Part shown: positions 1-6,789 of the stretch, in pieces
How positions within the stretch are numbered: position 1 is the stretch's first letter
Layout: each line of letters opens with the position of its first letter
Assembly (NCBI GenBank): GCA_023398165.1
Contig: JAEWSQ010000008.1
Span: 1-16,281 of the forward strand
Length of the DNA stretch: 16,281 nucleotides
Reading direction: 5' to 3'
Source of the DNA: Spirochaetota bacterium
GTDB taxonomy: Bacteria > Spirochaetota > Spirochaetia > Treponematales > Treponemataceae
Made by a program: the position numbers and the translations under genes
The notes under the pieces: generated by a model
Seen by the model: the letters and a program-made list of their open reading frames with translations, nothing else
What the model was told of the DNA's origin: nothing
Databases searched by the model: none

Positions 1-250
1 CATCGGTTACTGTCGTTACACTTCCCAGGAGGTCTGTTGTTGCATATCGTTTTACTGAGTTTCCAGTGTTATCTGTTTCTTGCCAGCCTATTATCTGGTT
101 ATTGAGGTATGCATATTCTCGGGTTACATCTGTGGTAATGTTCTTTTCGTAGGTTAACGCGCCGTTTCTGCCGTAGGCGTAACGGGTGGTGCCGTCTTTA
201 CCGGTTCGGGTGATGCGGTAGTTGAGGGCGTCGTAGGTGTAGAATTTATA
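1..250 (-). pseudogene. Truncated RHS/YD-repeat protein fragment, runs off left edge
   Basis: Translating the minus strand from 250 down to 2 gives 83 codons without a stop. The product has the typical YD/RHS pattern: YTYDALNYRITRTG near the start, then RYAYGRNG, EYAYLNNQIIGWQ and RYATTDLLGSVTTVTD. The last block resembles the segment just before the end of an RHS core. A TAA (251-253) lies directly upstream in frame, and the fragment contains no ATG, so no start is visible. Full RHS proteins are usually far over 1000 residues and make surface-displayed or toxin-delivering shells. This piece is therefore a 5'-truncated remnant or an orphan core module whose variable C-terminal tip lies outside the window. 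GC content is about 55% by hand count over 121-240, against about 27% over 241-300, so the edge is sharp. Family assignment is fairly secure; pseudogene status is inferred. Confidence 0.7.
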
Positions 251-278
251 TTACAAGTATTTGTGTTTTGCAGGCTTT

Positions 279-899
279 TCACCTCTTACTAAACAATAAA
301 TTATCCCATGAGGGTTTGAGTTTTTCATCAAGATATCCGTCTTGTAAAAACTTGTAACCGTTCTTTTCGAAAATCCCAATCATCGTTTCCCTCTCGTACT
401 GTTCAATAGTACGAATAATTCTTTCACCCTGTATTTCATGGTTTTGAACTATCTGTCCGCTTCCTTTTCTATATATAACCAAAAATATACCGCCTCGTAC
501 CAGTATCTTTTTAATTTTTTGGATTACACTCACAAGTTCTTTTTCAGTAAGGTGTATTAATGATGAGCATGAAAAAACACCGTCAAATTGCCCAAGGATT
601 TTATCTATTTGCTCATAACTCATTTCAATAAACGTTATACCCTTATTTCGTTTTTGCGCCTCTTTTATGCTTTCACTGCTGTAGTCTATTCCTGTTACTA
701 TTGCTCCTTGTTTCTGCAGTCTCATACTTTCATTACCCGGACCGCAGCCCAAATCTAAAACTGCCGGATTTTTTTTAGATAACAACATAAGAAACTCTTT
801 TATTGACGGGTTCATCATATCATTACTGTACCACTCTTCTGCATAGGAGGATGCTTTCAAATCATAAAATTTTTTATTATCATCTGTGCGGTTTTCCAT
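279..899 (-). CDS. Class I SAM-dependent methyltransferase
   Basis: The 206-residue product should be a cytoplasmic enzyme that transfers a methyl group from S-adenosylmethionine; the acceptor is unknown. Motif I is VLDLGCGPGNES at residues 47-58, the acidic SAM-ribose contact is in VTGIDYSSESI (68-78, Asp72), and the later core strands are FDGVFSCSSLIHL (105-117) and LVRGGIFLVI (133-142). There is no signal peptide or membrane segment. The length suits a single Rossmann-fold methyltransferase of the Methyltransf_11/25 type. The ATG at 897-899 directly follows the TAA (900-902) of the upstream glycoside hydrolase. A GGAG about seven bases before the ATG lies inside that gene's end, so the pair is probably co-transcribed and translationally coupled. 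A methyltransferase is not a usual partner of GH105 enzymes, and none of its residues points to a substrate. Confidence 0.85.
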   Translation of the reverse strand: MENRTDDNKKFYDLKASSYAEEWYSNDMMNPSIKEFLMLLSKKNPAVLDLGCGPGNESMRLQKQGAIVTGIDYSSESIKEAQKRNKGITFIEMSYEQIDKILGQFDGVFSCSSLIHLTEKELVSVIQKIKKILVRGGIFLVIYRKGSGQIVQNHEIQGERIIRTIEQYERETMIGIFEKNGYKFLQDGYLDEKLKPSWDNLLFSKR

Positions 900-1934
900 T
901 TAAGTCTCCAATAAACTGTTAATTAAATAAAGCATAAATGCCTGACCATGAAGGTCGCCTGTAACTCTCGGTCTTTCCAAATAGTAATTTCGTTCTGTGC
1001 TCTGGCCTGTTCCCGTACAAATATCTTCAAGATTTCCGTCTTTATCGGTTTTTTTTAATAATGATTTCCATGCTTTCGTAACAGAGTATTTATAGTCTGT
1101 TTCTTTCAGTAATCCTGCTTTTATTCCCTCATGTATTGCGTAGGCAAACATTGCCGTGCATGATGATTCACTCCATGCATCTTTGCAGTCTATAAGCTGT
1201 TTCCACATTCCGTCTTTTCCCTGATACTCCATGAGAGTCTTCATCATTTTCAAATATCCGTTTTTTATACTGATATAATATTCATTTTCTTCCGGAAGTA
1301 TTCTAATAATCAAAGCCATTGCGGCAGCGCACCAGCCGTTTCCCCTGCCCCAAAAAAAGGGAGCGTTCTGGCCGTGGTAAAATAGTCCGTTTTCTTTTTG
1401 AAGTTTCTCTAGATAGTTATTTACTGTAAGCGCTGTTCTTTCCAAATATTTTTTATCCCCTGTTACCTCATATGATTTTAGCTGTAGAATGCCGATCATA
1501 AACATATCGTCTATCCAGTATCTGCTTTGTTTTGAAAGTCCGTTATTGCACGGATTCTCCCACTGTTCTTCGGCAAGCGCTAATCCCTGTTCTAAATAAA
1601 ATTCATTTGAGGTATGTAAATATATTTCAAGCGGAATTATTCCATATACATTTACATCAACATGGTTACGGGTATTGTGTATGAATCCCTCTTTTTCCTC
1701 AACTGATATTTTTATGGAGTATCTTGTAATTAATTTCTCGAGCCTGTCTTCATCATGGAAAATATGAGCAAGATGCATTGCAATAGATGAAGTGCAAGTT
1801 TCGGCGTAATGAATGCCGTGAACGGTATCTACATGATACCACATGAAGCCGTTTCTATTTAATACATTATCAATCAGGAGTTCAGCCGTTCTTTGAAGTT
1901 TGGTCTTATCAATTAGTGATTCTTTATGTTCCAT
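900..1934 (-). CDS. GH105/GH88-like unsaturated glycuronyl hydrolase
   Basis: From the ATG at 1932-1934 the product has 344 residues and is an (alpha/alpha)6-barrel type hydrolase. It would remove the unsaturated uronic acid left on oligosaccharides by polysaccharide lyases. WIDDMF (140-145) carries the probable catalytic Asp, as in YteR-type enzymes. WGRGNGW (195-201) favours GH105 over GH88, which usually has a WARGQAW version. DGMWKQLID (241-249), SESSCTAMFAYAI (255-267) and VTGDLHGQ (324-331) are also typical. No signal peptide is seen, so it acts on imported oligosaccharides in the cytoplasm. The open frame extends to 2042, but the ATG at 1934 has AGAGG seven bases ahead and the extra 36 residues look non-family, so I prefer 1934. 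A weak promoter candidate is TTTATT (2018-2013), 17 bp, TATAAA (1995-1990). Whether the substrate is pectin-like or glycosaminoglycan-like cannot be told. Confidence 0.85.
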   Translation of the reverse strand: MEHKESLIDKTKLQRTAELLIDNVLNRNGFMWYHVDTVHGIHYAETCTSSIAMHLAHIFHDEDRLEKLITRYSIKISVEEKEGFIHNTRNHVDVNVYGIIPLEIYLHTSNEFYLEQGLALAEEQWENPCNNGLSKQSRYWIDDMFMIGILQLKSYEVTGDKKYLERTALTVNNYLEKLQKENGLFYHGQNAPFFWGRGNGWCAAAMALIIRILPEENEYYISIKNGYLKMMKTLMEYQGKDGMWKQLIDCKDAWSESSCTAMFAYAIHEGIKAGLLKETDYKYSVTKAWKSLLKKTDKDGNLEDICTGTGQSTERNYYLERPRVTGDLHGQAFMLYLINSLLET

Positions 1935-2007
1935 TGTCAGCCTCTCTAATCTTATGGTACAGCATTTTTTATACAACGGGAAGACTTTTTTTATATTTTT
2001 AAACACA

Positions 2008-2036
2008 TAGACAATAAACTGGCAAACAGGTATAAT
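2008..2036 (+). promoter_or_regulatory. Sigma70-type promoter of the AI-2E-family gene
   Basis: TAGACA (2008-2013, five of six consensus bases) is separated by exactly 17 bp from a perfect TATAAT (2031-2036). Transcription would start near 2043, leaving a leader of about 20 bases that contains the ribosome binding site. It lies between two divergent genes and overlaps the weaker candidate promoter of the hydrolase gene on the other strand. Confidence 0.7.
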
Positions 2037-2052
2037 TCGCATGGTATTTTCC

Positions 2053-2058
2053 AGGAGG
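2053..2058 (+). promoter_or_regulatory. Strong RBS that fixes a TTG start
   Basis: AGGAGG lies five bases before the TTG at 2064-2066. No ATG or GTG is in frame at a comparable distance, so this Shine-Dalgarno sequence is the reason to accept TTG as the start codon. Confidence 0.8.
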
Positions 2059-2063
2059 CTTAC

Positions 2064-3149
2064 TTGAAAGCGCCGAAACGTTTTGCTTCTGCAAGTTTTT
2101 TTGTTCTGCTTTTTATTGCCGTAATTGTTGCCTTCGCAGTTCTCAAAATTGCATCTTCAGTATTAATTCCGCTTGCTATAGCCCTTGTCCTTTCCATTGT
2201 CCTTGAACCTATTATTCTTATGCTCAATAAAAAACTCCATCTTCCAAAGTTCTTATGTATAATAATTCTCATAATCGCAGCTCTCATTGCAATTTTTTTT
2301 GTAGGCACTCTTCTTGTCAGCAGTTTTAGAACCATTCTTGCCCAATATCCCCGCTACGAACAGCGTTTTGTTATTATTTACGAAAACATTGCTTCTATTT
2401 TCAACCTGCCGTATAATGAAGATTTAAGCCTTTTTAAGAACTTGTGGGATCAGGTTTCAGTAAGAAGTTTTGTTCAGGATATTACTATTTCATTTTCCGG
2501 TTCTCTTTTACAGTTTTTAAAAGATACTCTCCTGGTTTTTCTCTTTGTTTTTTTCTTTCTTTCAGAGATGCGCTTTTTCCGTGATAAGTTAAAAGCTGCT
2601 CTCGCTGATATCCTGCCTAACTCCTTTAAATCCGCATTTTCCGATGTTGTAAGCCAGATTGCCCGCTACATCACCGTAAAATTTTATATTTCACTGTTTA
2701 CAGGTATTTTAGTGTATGCAGGAACGCTCATTATCGGTCTCGATTTTCCTGTTATCTGGGGTTTCATTGCGTTTGTATTAAATTTTATACCTAATTTCGG
2801 CTCCATCATATCAGGCCTTTTAACAAGCGTTTTTGCCTTGGTTCAATTCTGGCCCAAACCCGCACCTGTTGTTTCTACTGTTCTCGTAATGCTGGTAGTT
2901 AATATGATTCTTGGTAATATTCTCGAACCAAAAATTCAGGGGCGTAAACTTGGTCTGTCGCCTTTTGTAATTATAGCATCATTATCTATCTGGGGCTGGA
3001 TTTGGGGATTTGCCGGAATGGTTCTTGCTGTTCCAATCATGGTTGTTATTAAAATTATCTGCGAGAATATTGAAATACTTCATCCGGTTTCCATACTGCT
3101 TGGTACTGTTGTCTCTAAACCTAAACAGGAAACAGAACATACCAGTTAA
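2064..3149 (+). CDS. AI-2E/PerM-family (UPF0118) membrane transporter
   Basis: The 361-residue product is an integral inner-membrane protein of the AI-2E transporter family (TqsA, PerM and relatives). Some members export autoinducer-2, others are sodium/proton antiporters or have no known substrate. Hydrophobic segments lie at about 11-28, 32-54, 63-86, 147-167, 205-226, 229-260, 268-285 and 301-332. A soluble loop at about 90-145 is characteristic. NFIPNFGSIISG (240-251) and GNILEPKIQGRKLGLSP (284-300) are the family hallmarks. Translation starts at a TTG behind a near-perfect RBS, and a good promoter lies just upstream. Its stop codon (3147-3149) overlaps the mutS stop codon on the other strand, so there is no separate terminator between them. 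The family is secure; the substrate is not known. Confidence 0.9.
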   Translation: MKAPKRFASASFFVLLFIAVIVAFAVLKIASSVLIPLAIALVLSIVLEPIILMLNKKLHLPKFLCIIILIIAALIAIFFVGTLLVSSFRTILAQYPRYEQRFVIIYENIASIFNLPYNEDLSLFKNLWDQVSVRSFVQDITISFSGSLLQFLKDTLLVFLFVFFFLSEMRFFRDKLKAALADILPNSFKSAFSDVVSQIARYITVKFYISLFTGILVYAGTLIIGLDFPVIWGFIAFVLNFIPNFGSIISGLLTSVFALVQFWPKPAPVVSTVLVMLVVNMILGNILEPKIQGRKLGLSPFVIIASLSIWGWIWGFAGMVLAVPIMVVIKIICENIEILHPVSILLGTVVSKPKQETEHTS

Positions 3150-5740
3150 GACTGCATTAGTGTTTTTTTCCACCTTGCAAGTTTCTGCAGTGATTCTAAA
3201 GGAGTCAATGTATCGGGGTTTATTGATAATATTTCATCAATAATTAATTCTTCTGGACCGAATAAAAATTGATCTGACTCCTTAATCTCTTTCTGTATCG
3301 TTTTTTGATCTTTCATTTCTGTATATGAAGCGGTCTGCTGCAGAGAATCAAGAATTTCTTTGGCACGTGTTATAATTGATGATGGAATGCCTGCAAGCTG
3401 GGCTGCATGTATTCCGTATGATTTTTCAGTAATACCGCTCTTAATTTTTTTTAGGAAAATAATTTTTCCATCGGTTTCAAGAACATCAAGGCACAACAGC
3501 TGCAGATGCGGGTGTGTTAATCCTGTAAGTTCATGGTAGTGAGTCGCAAACAGCGTTTTACACTGAAGCGTGTTTAAAAGATATTCAGATACAGCCCATG
3601 CAATCGACAATCCGTCGCCTGTCGATGTACCTCTTCCCACTTCATCCATTATTACAAGACTCTTATTTGTTGCACATCTCATTATCTGTGAAGTTTCAGA
3701 CATTTCAACGAGAAACGTTGATTCTCCGCGCGCAAGATTATCAGAGGCTCCTACCCTGCAGAAAATTTTATCTACTATACCTATGCGGGCTCTTTTCGCC
3801 GGTATAAAAGATCCCGTTTGGGCAAGAAATGCAATCAGTGCATTCTGCCGCAAATAGGTGCTTTTCCCCGCCATGTTAGGTCCTGTGATGAGTGCAAATT
3901 TTTGAGAGCTCAAATTGATAGAATTTGGAATAAAAACACCCGATGCTGAATGAAGCTCCACGACAGGATGCCTTCCTTCCTCAATTTCAAATACATCATC
4001 ACCGCTTACTTCGGGACAAACCCATGAGTTCTGTACCGCGCTGTAAGCTAAACAGGAAGTGACGTCTATATATGCGCTGTCGCCTGCGGCAGATAAAAGA
4101 AAGTCCATATGCGAAGCTATCTTTGACCGTACCTGTAAATAGAGCTCTCTCTCAAGCGTTATTATTTTTTCATCAGCACTTAAAAGTTCCTGTTCCAGTT
4201 CCTGCAGTCTCTGTGTAGTATACCTGTCGCCGTTTACGAGAGCACGCCGTAAAATAAAATGGGCAGGTACTGATGAAAGCTTTCCCCGTGTCACTTCAAT
4301 ATAATAACCAATATTTCTGTTATACCTTATTTTTAGATTTTGAATTCCTGTTTCTTCTTTTTCTTTTTCAAGGTATTCATCAAGATACGCATTAAAGTTC
4401 TCTTTTATTTCATGCAGATGATCAAGTTCTTCCGACCACTTTTTCTTTATCAGTCTTCCTTCATTGAGTACGGTCGAAGGATCATCGAAAATTGCATTAT
4501 CAATTAAGGTAATTATTTCAAACGCCTTGGTACAGTCATAAAGCATGAATCCGCTTTCTTTTAATAGCTCCCGTATTTTCACCCAGGATTCAAGACTTTT
4601 CTTTAATGCTAGAATTTCCTTGGCGTGAGCCTTCTGCATAACTATACGGCCGGTAAGACGCTCAAGATCAAGCATCGATCCAAGTAAATCCCTTATGCCT
4701 TTCATCACAGAAGAATTTGACGTAAAATAGCTTACATGAGACTGTCTTTGTCTAATTTTTTCACAGGACTTAAGCGGATACATAAACCATGAATATAAAA
4801 GTCTCCTTCCCATTGCAGTTTTCGTATGCTGCACGGTTTCTAAAAGGCTGTACTGTATAGATCCGTCGCGGAGGTTGCTCACAATTTCGAGGTTTTTTCT
4901 TGAAGAATCATCGATCGAAACATATTCAGTATCGTTATAGACCGTTAAGGACTGTACATGAGGAAGCACTCCATTCACGGTATTTTGCGGTGTATTTTTT
5001 GAAAGGTATTCAAGTAAAAATCCGGAAGATGAAATTTCAGGAGAATTTTCTGTTAATCCGAATCCGCGTAAATTTGCCGTTCCAAACTGGTTTAAAAGCC
5101 TTTTGTATGAGAGTTCAGGAGTGAAATGCCAGTACGGATACACCGACCGTGTAACTGAAGGATACGCATCAAGGACAAATTGAACATCGGCATCGGCAGA
5201 ACTGTGTTCATCGAGTATTATTTCTTTGGGTAGACACCTTCCCAGTTCTTTGGCAAAGGAATCTTTCATGTCTTTAACATTCCACGAAGTTGTCTTAAAG
5301 TCGCCGGTTGAAACATCAATAAATGAAAAAGAGGCTGTTTTGGAGTTTTTTCCGGTAACAATGCTCAGACAGGCTAAAAAGTTATTAACACCCTGCTCAA
5401 GATATTCTTCTTCTAAAACAGTTCCCGGTGTGATTACTTCAATAACCTTTCTTTCTGTTAATCCTTTTCCTGCTGTGTTTTGACTGAGCTGTTCACATAT
5501 TGCAATTTTTTTTCCCAACCGCAGCAATCGTGCTATGTATATTTTTGAAGCATGATACGGTATACCGCACATAGGACTGCCGCTTCTCTGTGTCAATGTT
5601 AAATTTAGAAGACGCGAAACTTCTACTGCATCCTCATTAAACATTTCATAAAAATCGCCCAGTCTGAAAAAGAGAACTTCGTTTTTATAAGCATCTTTTA
5701 TAGATTGATATTGAACCATTAAGGGGGTTTGTGAACTCAT
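3146..5740 (-). CDS. mutS: DNA mismatch repair protein MutS
   Basis: The product recognises mismatches and small loops in DNA and recruits MutL in an ATP-dependent way. From the ATG at 5740 it has 864 residues, close to the usual length. The mismatch-reading Phe-x-Glu motif is in GDFYEMF (Phe30, Glu32). The connector, lever and clamp domains follow at about 110-600. The ATPase has Walker A GPNMAGKS (620-627), Walker B LVIMDE (695-700), GRGTSTGDG (702-710) and FATHYHEL (731-738). The C-terminal LTPLESLQKLARWKK resembles the tetramerisation helices of other MutS proteins. QFLF (824-827) may be a degenerate sliding-clamp motif. An open frame runs up to a TTG at 5794, but family alignment (SSQTPLMVQYQSIK) and the promoter position favour 5740. 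There is no Shine-Dalgarno sequence before this ATG; see the promoter entry. Confidence 0.97.
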   Translation of the reverse strand: MSSQTPLMVQYQSIKDAYKNEVLFFRLGDFYEMFNEDAVEVSRLLNLTLTQRSGSPMCGIPYHASKIYIARLLRLGKKIAICEQLSQNTAGKGLTERKVIEVITPGTVLEEEYLEQGVNNFLACLSIVTGKNSKTASFSFIDVSTGDFKTTSWNVKDMKDSFAKELGRCLPKEIILDEHSSADADVQFVLDAYPSVTRSVYPYWHFTPELSYKRLLNQFGTANLRGFGLTENSPEISSSGFLLEYLSKNTPQNTVNGVLPHVQSLTVYNDTEYVSIDDSSRKNLEIVSNLRDGSIQYSLLETVQHTKTAMGRRLLYSWFMYPLKSCEKIRQRQSHVSYFTSNSSVMKGIRDLLGSMLDLERLTGRIVMQKAHAKEILALKKSLESWVKIRELLKESGFMLYDCTKAFEIITLIDNAIFDDPSTVLNEGRLIKKKWSEELDHLHEIKENFNAYLDEYLEKEKEETGIQNLKIRYNRNIGYYIEVTRGKLSSVPAHFILRRALVNGDRYTTQRLQELEQELLSADEKIITLERELYLQVRSKIASHMDFLLSAAGDSAYIDVTSCLAYSAVQNSWVCPEVSGDDVFEIEEGRHPVVELHSASGVFIPNSINLSSQKFALITGPNMAGKSTYLRQNALIAFLAQTGSFIPAKRARIGIVDKIFCRVGASDNLARGESTFLVEMSETSQIMRCATNKSLVIMDEVGRGTSTGDGLSIAWAVSEYLLNTLQCKTLFATHYHELTGLTHPHLQLLCLDVLETDGKIIFLKKIKSGITEKSYGIHAAQLAGIPSSIITRAKEILDSLQQTASYTEMKDQKTIQKEIKESDQFLFGPEELIIDEILSINPDTLTPLESLQKLARWKKTLMQS

Positions 5741-5743
5741 CAC

Positions 5744-5772
5744 TTGCATTATAAATAGTTTGATTGTAAAAT
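5744..5772 (+). promoter_or_regulatory. Candidate promoter of the STAS-domain gene (leaderless)
   Basis: TTGCAT (5744-5749), a 17-bp spacer and TAAAAT (5767-5772, five of six consensus bases) are followed by only six bases before the ATG at 5779. Transcription would therefore begin at or next to the start codon. No Shine-Dalgarno sequence is seen, which agrees with a leaderless mRNA. Confidence 0.5.
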
Positions 5773-5776
5773 ACAA
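5748..5776 (-). promoter_or_regulatory. Candidate promoter of mutS (leaderless)
   Basis: On the minus strand, TTGTAT (5776-5771), a 17-bp spacer and a perfect TATAAT (5753-5748) lie seven bases before the ATG at 5740. The predicted transcription start is the A of that ATG or a neighbour. The hexamers overlap those of the opposite promoter almost completely, so both could not be occupied by RNA polymerase at once. Confidence 0.55.
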
Positions 5777-5778
5777 GC

Positions 5779-6255
5779 ATGATAGTTTTTTCAAAAGAAA
5801 ACAACATTCTATACATCACCGCCAAAGGCCATGTGACCGCGCGTTTCTGTGCCCAGCTTAAAGAATTTGTTGCAGAACATCTGGAAGAAGGACAGACTAT
5901 AACAGAGGCATACCTTGAAATGAAGGACTGCACCTATATGGATTCCACTTTTATAGGGGTTATTGCAGGAATTAATAAACAGCTGAAGAAAAAGCTCGGT
6001 AAAAAACTTCACCTTCAGAATGTTCAGAAAAGCTGTATGGATTTATTCAATTCGATGAGTCTCACGAGCCTTCTTGATTTTCTTGAAAAACCGGTTGTTT
6101 TTCCTCTTCAGAGTGAGAGCACAGACAGCCTCATAATGACAAAACCTGAAGATATCATAGAAGCACACGAAAACCTCATTGAGTTATCTGACGACAACAA
6201 GAAGAAATTCACCCTTCTTAATCAGATACTCAATGATTCGTATAAAAAAAACTAA
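5779..6255 (+). CDS. STAS-domain protein, anti-anti-sigma-factor-like
   Basis: The 158-residue product is a cytoplasmic STAS-domain protein related to SpoIIAA/RsbV-type anti-sigma-factor antagonists. The core covers about residues 1-105. YLEMKDCTYMDSTFIGVI (45-62) contains the Asp-Ser-Thr loop (55-57), where such proteins are phosphorylated by a partner kinase, and KKLHLQNVQKSCMDLF (75-90) is the next strand and helix. A polar C-terminal tail of about 50 residues, rich in Glu and Lys, goes beyond the usual length of about 110. No anti-sigma kinase, phosphatase or sigma factor lies nearby, so the partner is unknown. The ATG at 5779 is only 38 bp from the divergent mutS start and has no clear RBS. 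The stop codon overlaps that of skp. The phosphorylation role is inferred from the family. Confidence 0.8.
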   Translation: MIVFSKENNILYITAKGHVTARFCAQLKEFVAEHLEEGQTITEAYLEMKDCTYMDSTFIGVIAGINKQLKKKLGKKLHLQNVQKSCMDLFNSMSLTSLLDFLEKPVVFPLQSESTDSLIMTKPEDIIEAHENLIELSDDNKKKFTLLNQILNDSYKKN

Positions 6256-6773
6256 CGGATAGAAGCCAGGTTGTTAATTACTTTATCGGTAATATCAACA
6301 CTGGGGCTGTACCACAATATATTTGATGCCTGCTGCAGGCTCAGTATCATGCTGTAGCCCTCGCTTTCTGCAATACGTCCTATGACATCGTATAAAGACT
6401 GATAAAACGTGTCGGAATTTTCAAGTTTCTTTTTTAACGATTCCAGCTCGGTATTCTTAGCCTGGGTATAGGCTGTTAAATAATCAGCTTTTTTAGTAAT
6501 TTCGGCTTCGATTTTTAAAGCCCCCGCAGTATCGCCTGACTCAGTAAGTGACACTTTCTGTATCTGCATCTGCTTCAATTCCTCTGTTCTTTTATTTATT
6601 TCATTTTGGAACTCGAGTTTTTTTGCATCGTAGTTTCTTACAGCCGTAGAATCACGAAAATATGTTTGAAACACACGGGATGTATCGACAATACCGAATT
6701 TCGGAATCTGCTGGGAAAAAAGCGGAACAAGTAAAGCTCCGCACAGAATAAACGCAGACAGTAATTTTTTCAT
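6252..6773 (-). CDS. skp: Skp/OmpH-family periplasmic chaperone
   Basis: The 173-residue precursor matches the OmpH/Skp family, trimeric periplasmic chaperones that hold unfolded outer-membrane proteins on the way to BamA. A signal peptide covers about residues 1-20, ending at LFSQQ. The mature start, FGIVDTSRVFQTY (26-38), is the conserved beta strand. Residues about 45-140 are charged and heptad-like, forming the coiled-coil tentacles. ILWYSPSVDITDKVINNL (152-169) is the typical C-terminal strand and helix. A GGAAG Shine-Dalgarno sequence precedes the ATG at 6771-6773. The gap from bamA is 16 bp, so skp should be the last gene of the tamB-bamA-skp operon. Its TAG overlaps the stop of the convergent STAS gene by four bases. 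Confidence 0.92.
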   Translation of the reverse strand: MKKLLSAFILCGALLVPLFSQQIPKFGIVDTSRVFQTYFRDSTAVRNYDAKKLEFQNEINKRTEELKQMQIQKVSLTESGDTAGALKIEAEITKKADYLTAYTQAKNTELESLKKKLENSDTFYQSLYDVIGRIAESEGYSMILSLQQASNILWYSPSVDITDKVINNLASIR

Positions 6774-6789
6774 AACTTCCTTTCCTTTC

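Larger units (their letters stand above)
5743..5777. repeat. Imperfect inverted repeat between mutS and the STAS gene
   Basis: A 35-bp dyad has outer arms CTTGcATTaTAaA and its near complement. Ten of thirteen bases match in each arm, around a nine-base centre near 5760. It fills the 38-bp gap between two divergent start codons and contains both candidate promoters. The symmetry may simply reflect two back-to-back promoters, or it may be an operator. Confidence 0.55.

Noticed and set aside
253..264. ACAAGTATTTGT, a short imperfect palindrome beside the RHS breakpoint, as a terminator or attachment site
   Set aside because: The stem is only four base pairs, and I see no second copy in the window or integrase nearby.
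1935..2042. N-terminal extension of the GH105 hydrolase by 36 residues
   Set aside because: The extension has no family resemblance, and an ATG with an AGAGG at proper spacing follows at 1934.
5741..5794. Upstream TTG start for mutS adding 18 residues
   Set aside because: It would overlap the divergent STAS gene, has no RBS, and the family N-terminus begins at SSQTPLMVQYQ. The best promoter also lies downstream of it.
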